The notes under the pieces: generated by a model
What the model was told of the DNA's origin: nothing
Seen by the model: only the letters and a program-made list of their open reading frames with translations
Database searches by the model: none
Part shown: positions 52,748 to 61,900 of the stretch, piece after piece
Position numbering within the stretch: the stretch's first letter is position 1
How the letters are laid out: each line of letters starts with the position of its first letter
Translations under genes and position numbers: made by a program
Source: Corallococcus sp. NCRR
GTDB lineage: Bacteria > Myxococcota > Myxococcia > Myxococcales > Myxococcaceae
DNA: 64,000 bases
Assembly: GCF_026965535.1 (NCBI RefSeq)
Contig: NZ_CP114039.1
Coordinates: 7,316,001 to 7,380,000, forward strand
Direction: 5' to 3'

Positions 52748-52802
52748 GTGGGTGGCTCCTGGTCTCCGGAATGGAGCAAAGGGGGGCTTACCTATCAGAA
52801 GC

Positions 52803-54185
52803 CTACGGGCTCCCGGAAGAGGAACCCTCGGGGTCCTCCGGGACGGGCTTCGCGTCCGCTCCCGGCGCGGGCCGGGGCGCCCCGTCGGGAGGGGGCTCGT
52901 TGGGGGCCGGACGGGTCGGGAAGGGAATGCCCTCCGCGCCGCGCACCTGGGTGGGCAGGGCGCTCCCCAGGGTCACCTCCCCCTCCCGGTCCTCGTCGCT
53001 GGGGCGCTCCTTGGAGGCCGGCACGCTCGTCTGGTGGGGGCGCTTCTTCACCGAGGCGAAGATGGGGCGGCAGGCGTCCACGAAGCGGCGGACCTCGTCC
53101 AGGGGCAGCGCGGGCGAGTAGTTGTCGTTCACCCCCGTCATGGGCTCCGCCATGCACATGGCGTTGAGGATGGCCTCCTCCGTGGCCTCCATCACGGCCT
53201 CGTAGAGGGGGTCCAGGCGCTGATCCAGGAGGATCTTCATCTTGTAGACCATCTTCTGGGTGCGCCTGGGGATGATGTTCGCGGTGGAGAAGCCCACCAC
53301 GATCTCACCCGAGCCGTGCGCCGCGTAGCTGCCCACCCGGCCGATGCCCAGACCCACGCGCTTGCACAGGCGGTTGATCTGATGGCTCAAGAGCGGCGCG
53401 TCCGTGGCGACGACGGCGATGATGGAGCCGTAGGACTTGCCGCGGTGCGGGGTGTTCTTGAACTTCTCCACCAGCACCTCGCCCACGGGCAGGCCGCCCA
53501 CGCGCAGGTTGTGCATCTTCCCGAAGTTGGACATGACGAGCACGCCCAGCGTGTAGCCGCCCAGCACCTCCGGCAGCTTGCGCGACGACGTGCCGATGCC
53601 GCCCTTGAAGTCGCACGTCACCATGCCGGTGCCGCCGCCGACGTTGCCCTCCTGCACCGGGCCGGACTTCGCGGCGTTGATGGCGGCGAAGACGTGCTCC
53701 TGGCGCACGTGGCGGCCGGAGATGTCGTTGAGCCACGAGTCGTCGCACTCGCCCACCACGGGGATGATGACGTCGTGCTCGTCACCGATGCCCGGGTAGC
53801 GCTGGACGAGGTAGTTGGCCACGCCGTCGGACACGGCGCCCACGGCCATGGTGTTGGTGAGGAGGATGGGCGTCTCGACGAGGCCCCACTCCATGAGCTG
53901 CGTCATGCCGGAGACCTCGCCGGCTCCGTTGAGCACGAAGCCGCCTCCGCTCATGCGCTCCATGAAGATGTTGCCCAGGTTGGGCAGGATGGCCGTGACG
54001 CCCGTGCGCACCGGACCGTAGCCGGGCTTGAGCGGCCCCGAGCCTTCGATGAGCGTGGCGTGCCCCACCAGCACGCCCTCGACGTCGGTGATGGCGTTGT
54101 ACTTCCCCGGCTTGAAGCGCCCCAGCGGGATGCCCAGCTCCCGCGCCCGGACCCTCGGCCCATTCTCTTCCGGTATCCGCACCAT
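52803..54185 (-). CDS. P1-family (S58/DmpA-type) aminopeptidase
   Basis: A ~460-residue Ntn-fold self-processing peptidase. The family hallmarks: the N-terminal RELGIPLGRFKPGKYNAITD, GVTAILPN, LNGAGEVSGM, TNTMAVGAVSDG, PVVGECDDSWLNDI, and the processing region GNVGGGTGMVTCDFKGGIGTSSR where the Gly-Ser/Thr cleavage creates the nucleophile. TGVNDNYSPALP is near the end of the domain. Residues ~385-460 are a Pro/Glu/Ser-rich disordered tail. It cleaves N-terminal D- or L-residues or beta-peptides in relatives. ATG 54185; an upstream TTG (54206) has no good spacing. Confidence 0.87.
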   Translation of the reverse strand: MVRIPEENGPRVRARELGIPLGRFKPGKYNAITDVEGVLVGHATLIEGSGPLKPGYGPVRTGVTAILPNLGNIFMERMSGGGFVLNGAGEVSGMTQLMEWGLVETPILLTNTMAVGAVSDGVANYLVQRYPGIGDEHDVIIPVVGECDDSWLNDISGRHVRQEHVFAAINAAKSGPVQEGNVGGGTGMVTCDFKGGIGTSSRKLPEVLGGYTLGVLVMSNFGKMHNLRVGGLPVGEVLVEKFKNTPHRGKSYGSIIAVVATDAPLLSHQINRLCKRVGLGIGRVGSYAAHGSGEIVVGFSTANIIPRRTQKMVYKMKILLDQRLDPLYEAVMEATEEAILNAMCMAEPMTGVNDNYSPALPLDEVRRFVDACRPIFASVKKRPHQTSVPASKERPSDEDREGEVTLGSALPTQVRGAEGIPFPTRPAPNEPPPDGAPRPAPGADAKPVPEDPEGSSSGSP

Positions 54186-54250
54186 GAAACCGACCGTACC
54201 CGACAATCTCCGACGGTCAACCCTGCTTCCCTACCAACTGTCGCGAAGCT

Positions 54251-54958
54251 TCAGCCGCGCGCGGGCGGCCTCAGCCCCTCGACGAGCAGCCGCGTCTGCA
54301 CGCGGGCGAGCGCCTCCGCGGCCTCCGCGCCCTGGGGCGACTCACCGAGCTGCCGATCCACGAACAGCGAGGCGAGCCCGTGCACGAGCGACCACGCGGT
54401 GAGCGTGAGGGGCCGCGACTCGCCGGGGCGCAGGAGGCCCGCGGTCTGTGCGGCCTCGATGCTGCTCACCAGCAGCGTGAAGGCGCCCTGCTCTCCCTCC
54501 GGCTCCGGCGGCGGTGACATGGGCCGGGTGAAGTGCGGGCCGAACATCACCCGGAAGTGCGGCGGGTGGCGCACGGCGAACAGCACGTAGGCCTCGCCCG
54601 CCGCGTACAGCCGCTCCAGGGGGTTGGTGTGCGGGGCCATGCGCTCGCGCATCTCGCGCGCCATGGCGCGGAAGCCCTCGTGCGCCACCGCCTCCAGCAG
54701 CGCCTCCTTGTCCGCGAAGTGCCGGTACGGCGCCGCGTGGGAGACGTCCGCCCGCCGGGCCACCTCGCGCAGGGTCAGCGCGCCGAAGCCCTCCTCGGCG
54801 ATGAGCGCCACCGCCGCGTCCACCAGCGCCTGGCGCAGGTCTCCGTGGTGGTAGCGGCCCTTGTCCTCCGGTGCCTCCGCCGCCTGCTTCCGCTTGCCCC
54901 GCGTCGCCAACGTCCGTGCCTCCTCACGCGCCTGATGCCGCCCGCGCGACTTGACCAT
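54251..54958 (-). CDS. TetR-family transcriptional regulator
   Basis: A 235-residue repressor. A basic N-terminal extension (RGRHQAREEARTLATRGKRK) precedes the TetR HTH: YHHGDLRQALVDAAVALIAE, TLREVARRADVSHAAPYRHF, ADKEALLEAVAHEGF. The C-terminal domain is of the TetR_C_33/WHG kind (YVLFAVRHPPHFRVMFGPHF). I choose ATG 54958 so that the palindromic operator at 54981 stays upstream; an in-frame ATG at 54991 would lie inside the operator. It is divergent from the carotenoid oxygenase, its likely target, and probably autoregulated. Confidence 0.88.
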   Translation of the reverse strand: MVKSRGRHQAREEARTLATRGKRKQAAEAPEDKGRYHHGDLRQALVDAAVALIAEEGFGALTLREVARRADVSHAAPYRHFADKEALLEAVAHEGFRAMAREMRERMAPHTNPLERLYAAGEAYVLFAVRHPPHFRVMFGPHFTRPMSPPPEPEGEQGAFTLLVSSIEAAQTAGLLRPGESRPLTLTAWSLVHGLASLFVDRQLGESPQGAEAAEALARVQTRLLVEGLRPPARG

Positions 54959-54980
54959 CCGCCGCGCGAAGTTGCCAGCG

Positions 54981-54996
54981 TCAACATCCATGTTGA
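54981..54996. promoter_or_regulatory. TetR operator palindrome 1
   Basis: TCAACAT CC ATGTTGA, a perfect 7-bp inverted repeat 23 bp upstream of the TetR ATG in the divergent promoter. Shared by a second site 21-22 bp away, so both sites face the same side of the helix. Confidence 0.7.
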
Positions 54997-55003
54997 CACC
55001 GAC

Positions 55004-55016
55004 AACATGCGATGTT
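55004..55016. promoter_or_regulatory. TetR operator palindrome 2
   Basis: AACAT GCG ATGTT, a 5-bp inverted repeat with the same AACAT/ATGTT half-sites as the first operator. It is 70 bp before the carotenoid oxygenase ATG. Confidence 0.6.
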
Positions 55017-55086
55017 TACAGTGTCCACAAGATGGGCGGCGCGGGGGTCTCCCGCGTCGTTACGTTGCACTGGAAAGGGAGCCGTC

Positions 55087-56517
55087 ATGACGACCGCGAT
55101 GAAGCAGACGATGTCCTCCTCCGCGCCGGGCTGGCTGCGGGCGTTCCGCACGCTCCCCCGCCAGCACGGCTTCGAGCCGCTGCGGGTGGAGGGCCAGGTG
55201 CCGGAGGGGCTGCGCGGCTCGCTGTACCGGGTGGGGCCGTGGACGTTCGACGTGCACGGCCGGGCGTACCAGCACTGGTTCGACGGGGACGGCGGGATGC
55301 TGGGCGTGCGCTTCGGCGCGGACGGGGTGACGGGCGCGTCGCGGCTCTTGGACACGCCCACCATGGTGGCGGAGCGCAAGGCGCCCTCGCAGCGCTTCGG
55401 CGGCTACGGCACGCCCACGCCGCTGCTCCACAAGCTGAGCCAGACGCGCAAGAACTCCGCGAACACGTCCGTGATGGCGTGGAACGGCAAGCTGTACGCG
55501 CTCTTCGAGGGCAGCGTGCCGGTGGAGGTGTCCCCGGAGGACCTGTCCACGCTGGGCGAGACGGACTTCGACGGCACGGTGGTGGAGACGTTCTCCGCGC
55601 ACCCGCACCGCGTGCCGTCGCGCAAGGCGTCCTACAACTTCGGCATCCGCTACGGCCGGTTCACGCAGGCGGACCTCTTCGTGCTGCCGGACGGCGGCAA
55701 GGCCCAGCGGCTGGGCTCGGTGAAGCTGCCGGGCGCGACGATGGTGCACGACTTCATCGCCACGGACCGCTACCTCGTCTTCTTCCTGTCGCCGCTGCGT
55801 CTGAACCTCTTCCGCGCGCTGCTGCAGGTGGGCTCGTACTCGGAGAACCTGCGGTGGAAGCCGGAGGCGGGCACGGACGTGCTGGTGGTTCCCATCGACG
55901 ACGTGGAGCACCCGGTGCGCATCACCACGGACGCCTTCTACCTGTGGCACTTCGGCAACGCGTACGAGCAGGGCGACACGCTGGTGGTGGACTACGTGCG
56001 CTACCCCGACTTCACGACGAACCAGTGGCTGGGGGAGCTGGTGCGCGGCACGACGTCCAGCGACGCGAAGGGCATGCTGCACCGGGCGGTGGTGGACGTG
56101 AAGGCGGGCACCTTCCGCACCGAGCAGCGCGCCGACATCAGCTGCGAGTTCCCCCGCGTGGCCCCCGGCGTCGTGGGCCGCGAACACCAGACGGTCTACC
56201 TGGGCGTGCACCAGAGCGACGAAGCCCGGCGCGGCCTCTTCGACGGAGTGGCCCGCATGGACATGGCCACGGGCCGCATGACGACGGCCTCCCTGGGCGA
56301 GGCCACCTACCCCTCCGAGCCCATCTTCGTCCCCCGCCCCGGCGCGAGCGCCGAGGACGACGGCTGGGTGCTCACGCAGGTGTTCGACGCGAAGACGGAC
56401 ACGTCCCACATCGCCGTGCTGGACGCGCGCCACCTGGAGGACGGGCCCGTGGCGCGCTGCCACTTCGATCACGCCCTGCCGCCCACGTTCCATGGCGGCT
56501 TCGCGCCCGCGAAGTGA
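55087..56517 (+). CDS. Carotenoid oxygenase (RPE65/lignostilbene dioxygenase family)
   Basis: A 476-residue iron enzyme expected to cleave a conjugated polyene double bond to two carbonyl products. The seven-bladed propeller has four iron-binding His positions: FSAHPHR, TMVHDFIAT, YLWHFGNAYE and the C-terminal HGGF. GSLYRVGP and HWFDGDGGM at the N-terminus are family motifs. GGGAG precedes ATG 55087. It is divergent from a TetR regulator with palindromic operators between, so it is probably induced by its own substrate or a related polyene or aromatic. Confidence 0.92.
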   Translation: MTTAMKQTMSSSAPGWLRAFRTLPRQHGFEPLRVEGQVPEGLRGSLYRVGPWTFDVHGRAYQHWFDGDGGMLGVRFGADGVTGASRLLDTPTMVAERKAPSQRFGGYGTPTPLLHKLSQTRKNSANTSVMAWNGKLYALFEGSVPVEVSPEDLSTLGETDFDGTVVETFSAHPHRVPSRKASYNFGIRYGRFTQADLFVLPDGGKAQRLGSVKLPGATMVHDFIATDRYLVFFLSPLRLNLFRALLQVGSYSENLRWKPEAGTDVLVVPIDDVEHPVRITTDAFYLWHFGNAYEQGDTLVVDYVRYPDFTTNQWLGELVRGTTSSDAKGMLHRAVVDVKAGTFRTEQRADISCEFPRVAPGVVGREHQTVYLGVHQSDEARRGLFDGVARMDMATGRMTTASLGEATYPSEPIFVPRPGASAEDDGWVLTQVFDAKTDTSHIAVLDARHLEDGPVARCHFDHALPPTFHGGFAPAK

Positions 56518-56592
56518 CACTGACTCACGCTTTCTCTGCTTTCCATACCATTTCAGCTTAAATGGTTGGAGGCGGCGAAACGGAGGCAGGTC

Positions 56593-57876
56593 ATGAAGCG
56601 GCTGTTGGCGGTGGCAGGACTGGCGGTGCTCGCGCTCACCGGGTGTCAGCCCGAGGCGCAGACGGATCCCAACCTGACGGAGCAGGCCCAGGGCGCGACG
56701 AACGTGCCCGGGCTCTACGCCGTCTTCAACCAGCCGGACAACACGGGCACGCGGGACTACCGCATCAAGGATGAGATTGCCCGGCTCATCCAGAACAGCC
56801 CCAAGGGTTCCTACATCCGCATCGCCATGTTCCTGTGGACGACGGACCACCTGAACGCGGCCATCAAATCCGCGCTGTGCCGTGGCGTCGTCGTGCGGCT
56901 GGTGGTGGACGAGCAGAACGGCGGCGCCGCTTCGGAGTTCGCCTCCGGCGGCGTCATCCATGACCTGAGCAGCTACGTGCCCCCGGCGGCGACATGCCCG
57001 GACGGCTTGAGGCTGGAGCTCACCCGGTGCAACGGCACGGGCGCGGGGAGCGCGTGCATCGCGGGCTTCGACCGCGAGGGCACCATCATGCACGACAAGA
57101 TCTTCACCTTCTCCACCACCACGGATCCGCAGGGCAACCGCATCCAGCGCGTGGTGGTGCAGGGCTCGTGGAACAACACCTACTCCCAGAACAACTACTG
57201 GAACGACATGGTCGTCAGCTACGAGGACTGGGACTGGTACGACTACTGGGTCGGCTACCACAACGACCTGCGCGGCGGCACGAAGACGACGGACTACTAC
57301 AACCCCACCACGGGCCAGGGTTACTACAGCTCCCCCAATGCGCCGTGGACCGCGTACTTCTTCCCGCGCGAGGGCAATGACAACGAGCTGTCCAGCGACA
57401 CCGTGACGAACAACTTCACGGACTACATCAAGACGTATGTCGCCGGCTGCACGCTGGACGTGAACCAGAACCACTTCAACGACAGCCGCGCCATCGTGGC
57501 CACGGAGCTGGTGCGCATTGGCAAGCTGGGCTGCCGGGTGCGCGTGCTCTACACGGACATGGACTCGGGCATCAAAACGAAGCTCACCGGCGCGAAGAAC
57601 ATCACCCTGCGCCAGCTGTACGACGTCTCCGCCAACAACGTGAAGCAGGGCGACGGCACGCCGCGCGAGGTGCTCACGCACAGCAAGCACTTCGTCTACT
57701 CCGGCAACTTCAACGGCACGGTGCGCAAGATGGTGCTGACGGGCTCGCACAACCTGTCCAAGAACTCGCTGCGCTACAACGACGAGAACCTGGCGAAGTT
57801 CTACTCGGACACGCTGTGGCAGGCGTACCACGACAACTTCGAGAAGGGCTGGGCCCAGGCGCTCAGCGACGGCTGA
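56593..57876 (+). CDS. Phospholipase D-like lipoprotein
   Basis: A 427-residue exported protein. The signal peptide GLAVLALTGC has an LTGC lipobox. Two HKD-like motifs: MHDKIFTFS near residue 165 and THSKHFVYS near residue 360. Supporting PLD-type segments are SYIRIAMFLWTTDHL and VVRLVVDEQNGG; both HxK cores are present but the Asp spacing is loose. Tyr/Trp-rich middle (YEDWDWYDYW). It may cleave phospholipids or nucleic acids outside the cell. GGAGG before ATG 56593. Confidence 0.78.
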   Translation: MKRLLAVAGLAVLALTGCQPEAQTDPNLTEQAQGATNVPGLYAVFNQPDNTGTRDYRIKDEIARLIQNSPKGSYIRIAMFLWTTDHLNAAIKSALCRGVVVRLVVDEQNGGAASEFASGGVIHDLSSYVPPAATCPDGLRLELTRCNGTGAGSACIAGFDREGTIMHDKIFTFSTTTDPQGNRIQRVVVQGSWNNTYSQNNYWNDMVVSYEDWDWYDYWVGYHNDLRGGTKTTDYYNPTTGQGYYSSPNAPWTAYFFPREGNDNELSSDTVTNNFTDYIKTYVAGCTLDVNQNHFNDSRAIVATELVRIGKLGCRVRVLYTDMDSGIKTKLTGAKNITLRQLYDVSANNVKQGDGTPREVLTHSKHFVYSGNFNGTVRKMVLTGSHNLSKNSLRYNDENLAKFYSDTLWQAYHDNFEKGWAQALSDG

Positions 57877-57912
57877 AAAGCAGGCGCGTCGCACCTGGGG
57901 ATGAGCGAGCAG

Positions 57913-57949
57913 GGACCCGGAGGCAGCTTCAACAACGGCCCCCGGGTCC
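57913..57949 (+). terminator. Candidate terminator after the PLD gene
   Basis: GGACCCGG (57913-57920) and CCGGGTCC (57942-57949), perfect 8-bp arms with a 21-base loop, 36 bp after the PLD stop. No T-tract. Confidence 0.4.
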
Positions 57950-57992
57950 TGAACCTTGGATGGAAGCAGCCACCCATCTCCAAGGACCCGCC

Positions 57993-58379
57993 ATGTCGTG
58001 GACGTACCGATTCTTTGAGAGCAAGGCGACCAAGGACGTCGTCAGCCAGCTCATCAATTCCTTCAACGGGCTGAGCAAGTACCAGGCGCTCACCGCCAAG
58101 ATGGGCCACAGCGACGTCTCGAATGGCAAGGCGCGAGGCCTGGTGTTCTACGAAGAGCACGCCTCCATCAAGTCCATTCCTGGCGCGCCGGGCAAGCCCT
58201 GGCTCAGCACCCTCAAGGCCGTCTCCGCTGGCAGCAGCTACGAAACCGCCGCGGAGGAGATCTGCGCGCACCTGAACGGGCTCACCCCGGAGCAGGCCTC
58301 GCTCGCGCTCTTCTCGATGAGCGATATCTCCGGCTACACCTGCCACATGGGGCTGATCTACCCGACCAGCGTCAAGTAA
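57993..58379 (+). CDS. Small RHS-locus protein A (paralogue of next gene)
   Basis: A 128-residue soluble protein, MSWTYRFFESKATKDVVSQL at the start and ending MSDISGYTCHMGLIYP. The next gene is a clear paralogue: MxWTxxxxE start, FSMSDxxxxTCxMxLxY end and equal length. Both precede an RHS giant. They have no signal peptide, membrane segment or known motif. They could be chaperones, adaptor/immunity proteins or RHS partners; context only. Confidence 0.72.
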   Translation: MSWTYRFFESKATKDVVSQLINSFNGLSKYQALTAKMGHSDVSNGKARGLVFYEEHASIKSIPGAPGKPWLSTLKAVSAGSSYETAAEEICAHLNGLTPEQASLALFSMSDISGYTCHMGLIYPTSVK

Positions 58380-58398
58380 CCCGCCCGAAGCGACCTGG

Positions 58399-58425
58399 GA
58401 CGGCGCCCCGAAGGGCGCTTCCGTC
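58399..58425 (+). terminator. Hairpin between the two small paralogues
   Basis: GACGG CGCCC, CGAA loop, GGGCG, CTT bulge, CCGTC: two 5-bp stems in register, 19 bp after the first paralogue stop. It may reduce read-through to the second paralogue and RHS. Confidence 0.5.
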
Positions 58426-58486
58426 GCCGAGCGGTCAATCCCATCCACGACCCGCGACACCCACCTTTCACCAGGGGAGAACAGAC

Positions 58487-58870
58487 ATGGCCTGGACATT
58501 CAAATACATCGAAAAGAACGACGCGCGCGTCGTCATCACGAGCATGGCGACGGAGATCAGCCAACTGACCGAGAACGAAGCCGCGACGGCCAAGGCCGCC
58601 CACACGGATGCGAGGCATCGGGATTCGCGCGGCGCGGTGCTCTACAACAAGGACGCGGGAACCCCTCCGCCCTACAACCTGGAGGGCACCTGGACGGAGC
58701 GGCTTTGGACCTTCGACCCCGCCTCCGACTACACGACGAACCTCCTGGAGCTCTGCAAGTTCCTCAATGACGTGCTCACGCCGACCGAGGCCGCGTACGC
58801 CAAGTTCTCCATGAGCGATTACTACAACGGCACCTGCTACATGCTGTTGGTCTATCAACGGGCCAGCTGA
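58487..58870 (+). CDS. Small RHS-locus protein B (paralogue of previous gene)
   Basis: A 127-residue protein, MAWTFKYIEKNDARVVITSM, ending FSMSDYYNGTCYMLLVYQ. It shares the start and end blocks with protein A but differs in the middle, where it has more Pro/Thr (AGTPPPYNLEGTWTERLWTF). GGGGAGAAC precedes the ATG. 48 bp before the RHS gene. Function unknown; likely part of the RHS module. Confidence 0.72.
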   Translation: MAWTFKYIEKNDARVVITSMATEISQLTENEAATAKAAHTDARHRDSRGAVLYNKDAGTPPPYNLEGTWTERLWTFDPASDYTTNLLELCKFLNDVLTPTEAAYAKFSMSDYYNGTCYMLLVYQRAS

Positions 58871-58918
58871 TCGCATTGCCAGACATTCCCGGTCAGTCCC
58901 AAGATACGGAGCGACACA

Positions 58919-61900
58919 ATGGCCCAGGCAGCCACGATTCAAGGCGGAGATGCATCCAACGCCAACAACTTCCGCGACCCCCTCTCCAGCGACGTCAATC
59001 CACGGACGGGAAGGTTGCGCATCTCCGTCGCGGCGCCACGGCTGCCTGGGCTGGGAGGACTGGACGTGGATCTGGGCATTGACTACACCCAGAGCGACCA
59101 GGCACCTCCCAGGACCGTCCTGGGGCTGCCGGCGATGTGGCAGTTCCGGCTCAGCTACATCGTCGGCGGACGGATTGTCATCAATGGTTCTCAATCCCAT
59201 GCGCTGGATCAGCGCTGGCCTTGCGGCATGAAGTACCACGTCCTCCAGGACATGAGCCTGGAGACCCTGAACAAGATGCCAGCGCTTCCCTTCGAGGAGG
59301 CCAAGGACCAGCGCTCCCTCAACATCCTGTCCTTCCTCGACGGACGGAAGCAGTACTTCGATCTCCACGGGCGGCTGATCGCCTCCGCGGACCCGCACGG
59401 CAACCACATCCTGTACTTCTACGAGGAGCCAGCGGACCGCTCCGTCTTCTTCACGCGCCTCACGCGCATCGTCGACACCTACGGCCAGACGGTCTCCTTC
59501 GAGTACCCGGCCAACGGCATCCAGATCACCCTGCCCCCCGGTGATGGGAGCGCGCAGCGGATCCTGTATGAGTTCGACTCGCCCACCGCGCTGAAGGCCT
59601 ATCACGACCCGGCCGGAAGGAAGACCCTGTTCACCCACGGCGGCGGACAGCTCAACCGCCGGCTGCTCACCCGCATCCAGTCTCCCAACCAGTTCGAAAC
59701 CCTCTTCACCTACAAGACGCTGGACGTCCGCAAGGAAGGGAAAGCAAGCCGCCTGGATGTCATCCACCAGGTCATCCGCAAGGCGCAGGGGATTGAACGC
59801 ACCACTGAATACAATCTGGACCCGAACAAGGACCACCGGAACTACACCGGCAACCCCACCTACGAGCTGTCCTCCAAGGACACCTTGATGGAGAGCACGG
59901 ACCACCGCTACCGCTACGTCACCACCGTGGATGACGGCGCCACCCTCACCCGCCGCACGTACAACCGGCTGCACCTGGAGCTGAAGACCGAGGTCTATTC
60001 CAAGAGTGATCCCGGCGACCTGATCACCACCACCCTCTTCACCTACCCGGGGCAAGGCGCCGACGTGTCCTTCCCTGCCCACAACGCCCTCCCCAAGTCC
60101 TACGAGCGGCCCGCCCAGGTGGAGGTGAGGACCTACGACGCCGGTCCCGGCGGCGACACGAAGCCCTATCGCGCCCGGAAGACGGTGAACGCCTACAACG
60201 ACGCGGGGCAGCCGACCGCCACCGAGGTCTCCACGGCGGCCGCCGGAGGCGCCTTCCAGACAAAGCGCAAGGAGGTCCTCCAGTACGATCCACGCTTCGG
60301 GCTGCTGCTGCTGCACGACGTCCACGATTACCAGGCCACGGGCCTCATCAGCGCCCAGCCCGTCATCACCCGCGTCGTCCAGACGCTGAGCTCCGACGGC
60401 AGCCAGGTCGTCAGTACCCAGACAGGCTTCGTGACCGACGGGGCGTTCAGCGCCTCGCGCACCACCCGCTACGAATACGACGCCGCGGGACGGGTCACGC
60501 TCCAGACGGACACCGGGGCGTCCGGCACCGAGTCCTCCGCCCTCCAGACGGCGTACACGCACGCCCCCGGAAAACACCGGTTGACCGTCCAGCAGACCGA
60601 CGCCGTGGGCGACGTCCGCAGCCAGGAGTACGACACCGCCACGGGCCTGCTCTCCTCCGAGACGAACGCCCGGGGCACCACCACCTACGGCTACGACACC
60701 CTGGGGCGCAAGAGCTCCACCGTCGATCCGCTGGGCGTCACCACCACCTGGACCTACGACGATGCGACCCGGTCCACCACGGTGGTGAACGCCAATGGCT
60801 ACAGCGCCACCCTCCGGGACAATGGCTTCGGAGAGCTGCTCCTCCACACCGACAACGCCGGTCCCCAGGGCGCTGCCCGCGTTCACAACAGCCGGACTTA
60901 TGACGCCCTGGGCCGTCTGATCCAGGAGACCGGCATCCTCGGCGAGGGCTCGAAGCTGACGTACGCCTACGATACCCGGGGCCGCCTGAGCCAGCTCACC
61001 GACAGCGAAGGCAACGTCAGCACCTATGCCTATGACGAGCTCCAGGGCAGCCAGACCGAGTTCTTCAACGGCATCAAGCTGCGGACCCAGTGGTTCGACG
61101 ATGAGCAGCGCATCCTCCAGGAGGAGAGCTTCCAGGCCACGCCGGGCACCTCTCGCGCCACGCTCACCGGCCATGACGGCAACGGGAACGTCGTCCTCCA
61201 GAAGACGGGCACCCGGGCGGGCACCGCCGCCATCGCCTGGAACAGCACCCAGCGCATCACCCGCGACATCCTCGGCAACGAGGTGCGGACCGAGACCACG
61301 GGCAGTGACGGCACCACCGTCATCCACCTGGAGGACCGGGACCTCCACGGTCAGGTCCTGCGCACCACCCGCACGCTTCAGCGGGCCGGGCAGGCCAGCG
61401 CCGCCTCCGTCCAGGGCGAGACGTGCCGGTACGACGCGGCGGGCCACCTCCTGCAGGCATCCAATCCCCTGGGCCAGAACGAAACCCTGACGTACGAGCA
61501 CGGCGCGGTGAAGACCCGCCAGGACCTGGCGGGGACGCTGTTCACCCGGACGTATGACGCCGTGGGGCAGCTCACCGAGGAGCGCTTCACGGAGGGCAAC
61601 GTGATTCACCGGTTCGTCCGCGCCCATGACAACACCACCCGCCGGCTGACGTCCGTGGAACACCTGGCCGGAAATCAATCCCACGGCAGGATTGAGTACA
61701 CGTACTCGCCAGAGGGACTGCTGACGTCCACCCGTTCGCTTCCGGAGGACAAGACGCTTCAGTGGGAGTACTCCGCCACGACGAATCAGCTGCGCTGCTT
61801 CACCGACGCGGCCGGGGTCGCGACCCGCTTCACCTATACCCGCGGCGGTCAGGTGGAGACGGTGAGCTCCGGGAGCGACGCGAGCGCGAAGACCCTCACC

